From positions 1 through 10,523 of the forward strand of contig JBCDGZ010000201.1 of the NCBI GenBank assembly GCA_038750655.1: a DNA stretch of 10,523 nt. The letters run 5' to 3'. The stretch comes from JBCDGZ01 sp038750655. GTDB lineage: Bacteria > Bacteroidota > Bacteroidia > Chitinophagales > Saprospiraceae. A model generated the notes under the pieces. The model was given only the letters and a program-made list of their open reading frames with translations. It ran no database searches and was not told the origin of the DNA. How positions within the stretch are numbered: the first letter of the stretch is position 1; each line of letters begins with the position of its first letter. Below are positions 1-5,766 of the stretch, in pieces. A program made the position numbers and the translations under genes.

Positions 1-455
1 CCGCTAGCCCCTACGCTAGGGATGGACCCCGGGCAAATGGCGGTCTGCCCCGAGCAGTCAAAATCAGCACATACCGAGCAGCAGTTGATCAGCGCAGCTG
101 GATCGCCGTAGCTGAGGAGTATATGCGCCGCCGAGGCCGCTAGCCCACCCATCAGGTAAAAAATCAGAAAATTAAAATTGCCGATGGTGGCCTCAATATT
201 ATCCGCAAAAACCCAAAGGAAAAGCATATTGCCAATCAAGTGCATCCAGCCACCGTGCATGAACATACTGGTGAAGAGGGTATAGTAATCTTGCCCGTTG
301 ACGATCTCATTAGGGATAGCGCCTAGCTCGCAAACGAGGTTGCCGGGCTGGGACAACTGCACGAAAAAGAAAAGGATATTGAGGACGATGAAGCCGTAGC
401 TAAAAATGGGTTTAGCACCACCCCGCACCTGATCATCGCCAATGGGAAAAATCAT
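1..455 (-). CDS. Rhomboid family intramembrane serine protease, N-terminal part (cut by window edge)
   Basis: Rhomboids cleave membrane proteins within or near their transmembrane segments. Visible are 151 codons plus two bases. A short cytoplasmic lead (IFPIGDDQVRGGAKP) precedes TM1 at about residues 17-35. The MHGGWMHLIGNM block follows, with the HxxxN pair H72/N76 that forms the oxyanion site in the family, in TM2 (about 70-87). TM3 spans about 95-115. The last visible residues are PSVGAS with the next codon starting GG, which is the GxSG motif with catalytic Ser151. The partner histidine and later TMs lie outside the window. The start is certain: ATG at 455 has an in-frame TGA ten codons upstream and no other start between. 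Odd: residues 125-141 carry five cysteines (C125, C126, C129, C134, C141) in the loop before the active site, which I do not expect in ordinary bacterial rhomboids. The gene lies 117 bases downstream of the lipoprotein gene on the same strand and could share its transcript. Confidence 0.93.
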   Translation of the reverse strand, partial: MIFPIGDDQVRGGAKPIFSYGFIVLNILFFFVQLSQPGNLVCELGAIPNEIVNGQDYYTLFTSMFMHGGWMHLIGNMLFLWVFADNIEATIGNFNFLIFYLMGGLAASAAHILLSYGDPAALINCCSVCADFDCSGQTAICPGSIPSVGAS

Positions 456-572
456 ATATGCTCGTTTTAGGGCCTTGATGGAAGATCAAAGCAGCTATTT
501 TTTGTGAAAAGTAAGAAAAAAACGGAGCAATTACACAGAAAGGAGGGCTAATACGGAGAATCGGAGGAAAGA

Positions 573-1013
573 CTAGGGCTGCACCGGGTCCAGTTCGTCT
601 AGCGCCAGACGCAGCACATATTCTTCGGGCCGGACGGTACGGTTGAGGCCGGGAAGCGGAAAAAGGTCGATCAAATTGAGTTTGAAGCGGGGCAGGCCAT
701 CGAGTTGGATGACTTGACTTTGGCCCTGGGTGAGTTCAATATCCTGCTTGCTATTATCGGAATTACAGAGGACCATTTTAACTTTGGCTCTGCCCTGACC
801 GAAACAATCGATCAGTCTGGGACAGCGAGAATCTTTGAGGACTTGAGCGAAAACAAGGCGGTTACTGCCGCCGGGTAGGATAGCACTTTGACCGATAGGC
901 AGATCGAAGGATTGACCTGCTTGAACCCCTACTCCCGAAACTGCATCATCTCCGCAGGCCGTCAGCATCAGGGCCAATGCGAAGAAAATAATGATGTGGT
1001 AGACTAGTTTCAT
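573..1013 (-). CDS. Small lipoprotein of unknown function with a DSRCP...C motif
   Basis: A 146-residue exported protein. The N-terminus has a lysine, a hydrophobic stretch (about residues 4-17) and a clear lipobox, LTAC, so Cys20 should be lipidated and the protein anchored to a membrane facing the periplasm or surface. The GDD after the Cys is acidic, as often seen in surface-exposed Bacteroidota lipoproteins (inference). The mature part is short and probably beta-rich. It contains RLVFAQVLKDSRCPRLIDC (residues 52-70), which resembles the DSRCP-x(4)-C-x-x-x-G signature I recall from small uncharacterised bacterial lipoproteins, where the second Cys is usually followed by VWAG; here it is FGQG. 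Cys64, Cys70 and Cys83 could form disulfides. No enzyme motif is visible. It lies upstream of the rhomboid gene and downstream of the secreted helical-repeat gene on the same strand, with its own 165-base AT-rich leader, so it is probably transcribed separately from the latter. The molecular function is unknown. Confidence 0.85.
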   Translation of the reverse strand: MKLVYHIIIFFALALMLTACGDDAVSGVGVQAGQSFDLPIGQSAILPGGSNRLVFAQVLKDSRCPRLIDCFGQGRAKVKMVLCNSDNSKQDIELTQGQSQVIQLDGLPRFKLNLIDLFPLPGLNRTVRPEEYVLRLALDELDPVQP

Positions 1014-1045
1014 AATACCTGTTAATAAAGTTGGTTTGGAGTACG

Positions 1046-1058
1046 GTTGATTATCAAC
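1046..1058. repeat. 13-base perfect dyad upstream of the small lipoprotein gene
   Basis: GTTGATTATCAAC is a perfect inverted repeat of 6-base arms around one T, 33 bases before the ATG at 1013. The surrounding 1014-1178 is AT-rich and carries no convincing TAnnTTTG promoter that I could find. The dyad could be a repressor site or a small hairpin in the mRNA leader; a dyad of this size may also occur by chance in AT-rich DNA. A second short dyad, AGAAC-AG-GTTCT at 1169-1180, covers the stop codon of the upstream helical-repeat gene and is too short to call a terminator. Confidence 0.25.
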
Positions 1059-1178
1059 AACCTACACCTTTATAGAACGAGATTTTTGGAGAAAGGGTTG
1101 GTTAGGAGAGAAGAATTTATAAGAATAATATAAATTTATTGCTTTTTATTTAAAATTCCAAAATCCTAGAACAGGTTC

Positions 1179-3515
1179 TCAGTTTAAAGCATAAGCGCGA
1201 AAATACAAACACTCCCGCAGCGCAAATTGGTAAAACTCCGTGTGATTGTAGTCTTTCACCAGCTTCTGATAGTGCAGATTATGCTCATCGGGCACATTAG
1301 GAATCTCACGCCCCATGCCCCAGCCCCGCTTGTCCAGGTAGTCATCACTCATAAAGTATTCAGTACGCTCGCAGCGTGCCGCCATAAAAGTCGCCCGGGC
1401 CGCCAATTCGCTATCATTACCCGCTAGTTGCTGCGCCCGCTCGAAGTAGGCCTTCGCCAGGGTTAGGTCCGTGTTCTCATTATTTCCAAAAGGAGCGCCA
1501 TATAATTCGTGCACATAACGGCTTCCCCTATCGCGCGTAGCTCCACTCCGAAAGTAGTCCATCACATCCCAGGAACGACCAAAATAACTCATGTTGTAAA
1601 ACGCGTTGCCCAAGGCATAGAAATGACGGGCTCCACCTTGCATATCGGCTTGCCCTTTGAACTGCAAATCAAAGATGCGCTCCAGGATTCCTACCTTGTT
1701 GTAAGTCTTCAACGTATCAGGTATGGGGCAAAGGACGCAGTCGTCAAAATGCTCTAAGAAGGGATTGAATTTAAAATCATCCCAATTTTCTCTCGGAATC
1801 TGTTGAAAAACCGCCAGCGCGGCCTCAAGATTGCCCTCCGTCATCAGGAGACTGCCCTTAATGTCCAACAGCCGATTGCGCAGATTGACGCCATTCTGAT
1901 CGATGATCAACATCTCTTCCAATAGATTGGGTTCGGGTTGATTACAAACGGCCAACAGGTCATCAATAATCTCCAGTTGCGGATTGTATTTCAGATCAGA
2001 TAGGTCGTAGTGGCAACGAAAAGCTTTGCCGACCCGCCCTTCGTCCAGATAAAGGGTACTGATGCGGTCGTTGATAAAATCTGGGAAGTCCGAAAACTGT
2101 TTATACACCGGATTATCCACAATCATTCGAAATACCTGCTCCTCCGTCTCCTCGTCCATCTGCTTTAATTCATGCACCTTAAGGGCCAAATCGAAAGCCG
2201 CTAATTGCTCTTTGAGGGTATCATTTTCAATCACCATCGCCAAATCGTTCAGCGTCTTTCCCGCCTCATAAAAATTACCGGCCAAGTATTCCAGGTAGCC
2301 CTCCGCCAGTTGCCAGAGCCGCAGGTGCTTCACCTGCTGTTCTTCAACCACCCGCCGGACCAGCTTTTGCAGCCGCAGCAGATTAGGCCCGATGACATTG
2401 CTGCGTCGATCTTTGTTTTTGATGTATTCATCGGGATGCTCTCCATCGTAAAATTCTGCCCCCAGCAGCCCCTGCTCCATCTTGCGAATTTCGCGGACCA
2501 GCAATAGCTCCAGGTGCTTATTATCGGGGGTCAATTCATAGATTTTTTCCATCTCCTCAGCGGCCCGGCTGTCCTCCGCCGAAGCTCGAAGGGCGTAGAG
2601 CCCCGCCCGCTCTCGATCGTTCTGACACAGTAGCATACACTGCTCCCACTGCTCATCCGTTTCGATGTAAAAACTGCGGTAGGCAGATTCGCGGCGGCTA
2701 GGGCTGTCCAGAAAAATTTGCATAAAATGATAGGCGGCCTGAACGGTTTGCCCCATAGCGCGCATAGCCCCCGCCCGATGCCCTAAAATCCAATCGTTGA
2801 GGATGCTCTCTTCTGGGTCCATACGGGGGTAAAGCTCATCGTAGATCGACAACGTAAGCGGATAATCTTTGGCGTAATGGGCCAATCGGACTACTTGGTA
2901 GAGATAGCGCAGCTTGATATAATTGGATTTGGTTTTGAGGAACAATCGTTTACCTTCCCGGATCAGCCGCTTCATCGCTACCGTATCCCGGTCCGGCGTG
3001 TCCCACATACTTTCCAAGACCGCATGTGGTTCGCAAGTTTTGGCAAAAACAAAATAGTCAGCCGCCTCAACACATTTTTTCTCCTTCATATGCAGCGCCA
3101 AAGCATTATTGGCCATCCGAAAATCCAGGCGCAAATTCTTGCTGCTTACCGCCGTACTGAGCAGCTGCAGCTCGTCCAGGCTGCTCTCGTAGATCACCGC
3201 CCGCAGATCAGCAATTGAAGCTACATCGCAAAAACGCTCCCGCCATTCCTCTAAATTACTGCGCTGTTTAAGCTCCACTCGCGTACCTATCCGCTCATAC
3301 AAATCGTCGAATCGCAGCAGAAAAGGCGCAAAATTAGCCGTGTCAACGACCAGTCCGGTATGCAAAAAAGAGTAGCCTTCCTCCTCCCAATCCGCAATAC
3401 CACAGAAGCCGGAGGCCGGCTGAGGAGGCAGCAACACCGTCCCCAACAACAGCAGACAAAAACAGCACAGCAGTTTAATCTTGAAATTTTTTGCAGATGG
3501 CTTCCAGGGTTTCAT
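1179..3515 (-). CDS. Large secreted helical-repeat (TPR-like) protein, function unknown
   Basis: A 778-residue protein. It starts with five lysines within 14 residues, then a hydrophobic core (LLCCFCLLLLGTVLL, 15-29) and a likely signal-peptidase site around PASG (33-36), followed at once by FCGIADWEEEGYSF. The Cys at 38 is preceded by Phe, a poor lipobox, so I favour a soluble periplasmic or secreted protein. The remainder is almost entirely alpha-helical with recurring helix pairs such as AKDYPLTLSIYDELY, LAEGYLEYLAGNFYEAGKTL, KGSLLMTEGNLEAALAVFQQ and ALGNAFYNMSYFGRSWDVM. This suggests TPR or Sel1-like solenoids and a scaffold or binding role rather than catalysis (inference). Cys occurs as a CVLCP pair near residues 596-600. 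I do not recognise a named family; I recall similar large CG-x-W-starting proteins in other Bacteroidota, always unannotated. The start codon lies 41 bases inside the upstream lipoprotein gene in another frame, so translation is probably coupled and the two products probably act together. Confidence 0.85.
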   Translation of the reverse strand: MKPWKPSAKNFKIKLLCCFCLLLLGTVLLPPQPASGFCGIADWEEEGYSFLHTGLVVDTANFAPFLLRFDDLYERIGTRVELKQRSNLEEWRERFCDVASIADLRAVIYESSLDELQLLSTAVSSKNLRLDFRMANNALALHMKEKKCVEAADYFVFAKTCEPHAVLESMWDTPDRDTVAMKRLIREGKRLFLKTKSNYIKLRYLYQVVRLAHYAKDYPLTLSIYDELYPRMDPEESILNDWILGHRAGAMRAMGQTVQAAYHFMQIFLDSPSRRESAYRSFYIETDEQWEQCMLLCQNDRERAGLYALRASAEDSRAAEEMEKIYELTPDNKHLELLLVREIRKMEQGLLGAEFYDGEHPDEYIKNKDRRSNVIGPNLLRLQKLVRRVVEEQQVKHLRLWQLAEGYLEYLAGNFYEAGKTLNDLAMVIENDTLKEQLAAFDLALKVHELKQMDEETEEQVFRMIVDNPVYKQFSDFPDFINDRISTLYLDEGRVGKAFRCHYDLSDLKYNPQLEIIDDLLAVCNQPEPNLLEEMLIIDQNGVNLRNRLLDIKGSLLMTEGNLEAALAVFQQIPRENWDDFKFNPFLEHFDDCVLCPIPDTLKTYNKVGILERIFDLQFKGQADMQGGARHFYALGNAFYNMSYFGRSWDVMDYFRSGATRDRGSRYVHELYGAPFGNNENTDLTLAKAYFERAQQLAGNDSELAARATFMAARCERTEYFMSDDYLDKRGWGMGREIPNVPDEHNLHYQKLVKDYNHTEFYQFALRECLYFRAYALN

Positions 3516-4521
3516 AAGGGTAATATTTGATGGTGGTGGTGTCTAGATGATAAAAACTCAGCGTGAGGGGAGAATGATGAACTAAGGGCGCTAACAGTTC
3601 GGCACTTTCTTGTAGCTGCTGGGCCGTCACGGCTTCACAGCGGATTTCATCCCCTTCGTATAAATACTGCCCTTTAAGATAAGTACTTTTGGTGGCCCGA
3701 AATTGCTTCTCTCCACTTTTAACAAATCGTTCGTCGGCGGCTAGTTGCTCGCTGCGCAGATTATTGAGCAATTTAATCATTTGGCCATCGCGATAGAGGA
3801 CTCCCCAGGCGAAAATGGGCAGGGCCATATCCAGCTCCAGCGGGTAGCGGCGGGCGCCTTCAATGTAACGCTGTACGATCTGGTTGTCGAGAATAGAGTT
3901 GCGGGTAGTCGAGTCTTTCACATCACCGACATTGTAGCACATCAGCATCCCCCGGTCGGCCGGTGGCACCCCCGTTTGGCCTGGGTACTTGAGCTGGTGC
4001 AGCCGAATCGTTGTCGATAAGGCCACTCCTTCGGTCCGCCACTTTTGCCGAAGCTGCCGCAGCAACGAAAAGTAAGCTTCCCGCGTCTGTCCTGACCAGT
4101 CGCAGTCTATTTGCACCTCCTTCAATTCATACTCCGGTAGCTGCTTCCAGAGCTGCCCGACCTTGCGGTAAATACGTTGGTGTAGGCTATCGATCTGGGG
4201 GGCGGTGCAGCCACGCAGGCTGCGGTTGGTGATGAAGATCGTAGGGATGATTTCTAGGTTGGGGGGCAGTGCGCCTCGACGCTGTAACTGCGCCAGCGCC
4301 CGCGTCTCCTGCCCCTCCGCGGGGCGGTCCACATCGAAGAATTTGACATAGAGGCGCTCTACCTTCAGGTCTTGCAGATAGCGCCGCTCCGCATCGCTCA
4401 AGACCAAGCGAGTCTGCCAGTGATAGAAAGCGGGACGAAGCTCTACAGCCGCCGGCTGGCAAGCCTGGAATAGCAGCAGGGCAAGTAGGGGCAGTGCGCA
4501 GAATAGAAGCCCCTTTTTCAT
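3475..4521 (-). CDS. Lipoprotein of unknown function, possible TIM-barrel (glycosidase-like) fold
   Basis: A 348-residue exported protein. Its N-terminus (MKKGLLFCALPLLALLLFQAC) has a positive start, a long hydrophobic core and Cys21 after FQA, a loose but acceptable lipobox. The mature part shows regularly spaced hydrophobic beta-strands separated by helices: RLYVKFFDVD (56-65), EIIPTIFITN (90-99), EVQIDCDWS (135-143), ALSTTIRLHQ (167-176), GMLMCYNVGD (191-200) and DMALPIFAWGV (231-241). That order, and acidic and polar residues at strand ends (D139 and D141 in QIDCDW), suggest a beta/alpha barrel such as glycoside hydrolases use (inference from pattern; no named family is assigned). A sugar or glycan substrate would fit its position after kdsD but is not shown by the sequence. 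Its ATG overlaps the kdsD stop as ATGA (4518-4521), and its own end overlaps the next gene by 41 bases, so the three genes form one translationally coupled unit. Function unknown. Confidence 0.87.
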   Translation of the reverse strand: MKKGLLFCALPLLALLLFQACQPAAVELRPAFYHWQTRLVLSDAERRYLQDLKVERLYVKFFDVDRPAEGQETRALAQLQRRGALPPNLEIIPTIFITNRSLRGCTAPQIDSLHQRIYRKVGQLWKQLPEYELKEVQIDCDWSGQTREAYFSLLRQLRQKWRTEGVALSTTIRLHQLKYPGQTGVPPADRGMLMCYNVGDVKDSTTRNSILDNQIVQRYIEGARRYPLELDMALPIFAWGVLYRDGQMIKLLNNLRSEQLAADERFVKSGEKQFRATKSTYLKGQYLYEGDEIRCEAVTAQQLQESAELLAPLVHHSPLTLSFYHLDTTTIKYYPYETLEAICKKFQD

Positions 4522-5483
4522 ACGATGCCTTCGCGTAAGAGGTCATGCAAATGGATGATACCGACGTACTGCCCTTCGTCGGTCACGACCAGCTGAGTGA
4601 TGCTGTTGCTGCGCAGCACTTGTAGGGCCTCGACGGCCAGCTCGTCCTTATCGATAGTCTTGGGGGTGGGGGACATGATGTCGGCAGCGCGGAGGGTGGA
4701 GAAGTCATCAGTTTGCTCCAGCATCCGGCGCAGGTCGCCATCGGTGATGATGCCCAGCAGTCGACCTTCGGCTTCGACGACGGTGGCGCCGAGGCGCTTG
4801 GAGGTCATTTCCATGATGGTTTGGCGCAGGTTATCGTCGGGGGCGACGGCGGGGCGAGCGTTGCGGGGGTAGAGGTCGCGGACGCGCAAGTAGAGCTGGC
4901 GGCCCAGGGCCCCGCCGGGGTGGACCTGGGCAAAATCGCGGGGGCTGAAGCCCCGCAGTTCGAGCAGGGCCACGGCCAGTGCATCGCCCATAGCCATCTG
5001 TGCGGTGGTGCTGGCCGTTGGAGCCAGGTTGTGAGGGTCGGCTTCGCGGTCGACGGGGAGCAGTAGGCAGTAGTCGGCCTGCTGGCCCAGATAGCTGTCG
5101 GCGCGGCAGCACATCCCGATCAGGCGGTTGCCGAGCTGCCGCAGCAGCGGAACCAGTACCTTGATTTCTGCCGTCTCACCACTCTTAGAAAGGCAAAGCA
5201 GCAAATCGTTGGGATTGATCATCCCCAGATCGCCGTGGATGGCATCGGCAGCGTGCATAAATACGGCCTGCGTTCCGGTCGAGTTCAGCGTAGCGACCAC
5301 TTTTTTTCCCACCAAGGCACTCTTCCCAATCCCGGTCACCACAACCCGCCCCTGGCACCGCAAAATGGTGGTCACCACCTCACAAAATTCTGGGCCAATA
5401 GTCGCCTTGAGGCGCTCTAATGCCTCGATTTCAATTTGTATGGTTTTCCGTGCAATTGATGCAATTTTAGTTTCGTTATCCAC
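4518..5483 (-). CDS. kdsD: D-arabinose-5-phosphate isomerase (KdsD/KpsF/GutQ family)
   Basis: It interconverts ribulose-5-phosphate and arabinose-5-phosphate in the cytoplasm, supplying the precursor of Kdo, the inner-core sugar of lipopolysaccharide. Numbered from the GTG at 5483 (321 residues), the SIS domain comes first with GIGKS (51-55), STGTQAVFMHAADAIHGDLG (68-87), SKSGET (99-104), EADPHNLAPT (147-156) and HPGGALG (188-194). The lysine, two glutamates and histidine matching the E. coli KdsD active site (K59, E111, E152, H193) are all present. Two CBS domains follow (about 195-258 and 266-321), and the protein ends HDLLREGIV, so it is full length. I chose GTG 5483 because a possible promoter (5517-5549) would start transcription downstream of the only longer option, a TTG at 5519, and because the family usually begins close to this point; the longer form adds 12 residues. 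GutQ shares the fold, but no sorbitol genes are nearby. It leads the operon with two unknown exported proteins. Confidence 0.95.
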   Translation of the reverse strand: MDNETKIASIARKTIQIEIEALERLKATIGPEFCEVVTTILRCQGRVVVTGIGKSALVGKKVVATLNSTGTQAVFMHAADAIHGDLGMINPNDLLLCLSKSGETAEIKVLVPLLRQLGNRLIGMCCRADSYLGQQADYCLLLPVDREADPHNLAPTASTTAQMAMGDALAVALLELRGFSPRDFAQVHPGGALGRQLYLRVRDLYPRNARPAVAPDDNLRQTIMEMTSKRLGATVVEAEGRLLGIITDGDLRRMLEQTDDFSTLRAADIMSPTPKTIDKDELAVEALQVLRSNSITQLVVTDEGQYVGIIHLHDLLREGIV

Positions 5484-5516
5484 AAGATAATTTGTATTTT
5501 TGACAGCTTTTTGGAG

Positions 5517-5549
5517 CAAATATTCTAAAAAGTCCTTAAAAACCTACAA
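5517..5549 (-). promoter_or_regulatory. Possible Bacteroidota-type promoter for kdsD
   Basis: On the minus strand a TTG (5549-5547) is followed after 22 bases by AATATTTG (5524-5517). This matches the phylum's consensus (TTG, 17-23 bases, TAnnTTTG) except for one base in the -7 box. Transcription would begin near 5510, giving a leader of about 27 bases to the GTG at 5483 and leaving the TTG at 5519 outside the transcript. The assignment rests on consensus matching only. Confidence 0.33.
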
Positions 5550-5641
5550 TCGCCATTCTCCCTAGAGCTGTTCCTAATAGATTGTCGGCAATTGACATCT
5601 TTGTGACAACCTTAATGTACAATAATGCGTTTTTTCTTTGG

Positions 5642-5688
5642 CTGAGCCAGCAACAATTGTTACTTTTAAAAAGCGCGATACGGCTCAG
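5642..5688. repeat. Nested inverted repeats in the kdsD-recQ divergent gap
   Basis: CTGAGCC (5642-5648) and GGCTCAG (5682-5688) are perfect complements flanking a 33-base loop. The loop begins with a second dyad centred on AACAATTGTT (5652-5661), which extends to 16 bases (5649-5664) with one mismatched pair. The structure sits about 80 bases before the recQ start and about 160 bases before kdsD in the 283-base gap 5484-5766. It could be an operator or a cruciform-type site; it lacks a T-run, so it is not a typical terminator. I could not identify a clear recQ promoter in the rest of the gap. Confidence 0.3.
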
Positions 5689-5766
5689 ATAGCCTGGAAC
5701 AGTAATTATCAAGCTAATCCCTGAAACCGTAAAAATAAGTTGAAATTTTAATTCAAAAGAATTGAA

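Noticed and set aside
1169..1180. Short dyad AGAAC-AG-GTTCT at the end of the helical-repeat gene as a terminator
   Set aside because: A five-base stem without a following T-run is too weak to call a terminator.
4187..4546. Minus-strand open frame of 119 codons overlapping the lipoprotein gene in another frame
   Set aside because: It is Pro, Arg and Ala rich with no domain, and the overlapping frame has a signal peptide and coherent strand pattern; this is a GC-driven shadow.
4598..4960. High-GC patch in kdsD considered as a transferred segment
   Set aside because: The protein remains a continuous, well-conserved CBS region and the pattern fits Arg-, Ala- and Gly-rich codons; no boundary or repeat is visible.
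4713..5066. Plus-strand open frame of 117 codons antisense to kdsD
   Set aside because: It lies wholly opposite well-conserved KdsD sequence, and its Gly/Ala/Val-rich composition follows from the antisense of that gene.
5495..5502. TATTTTTG on the plus strand, a perfect -7 box
   Set aside because: No TTG occurs 17-23 bases upstream, it points to recQ from 265 bases away, and it lies next to the start of kdsD; taken as coincidence in AT-rich sequence.
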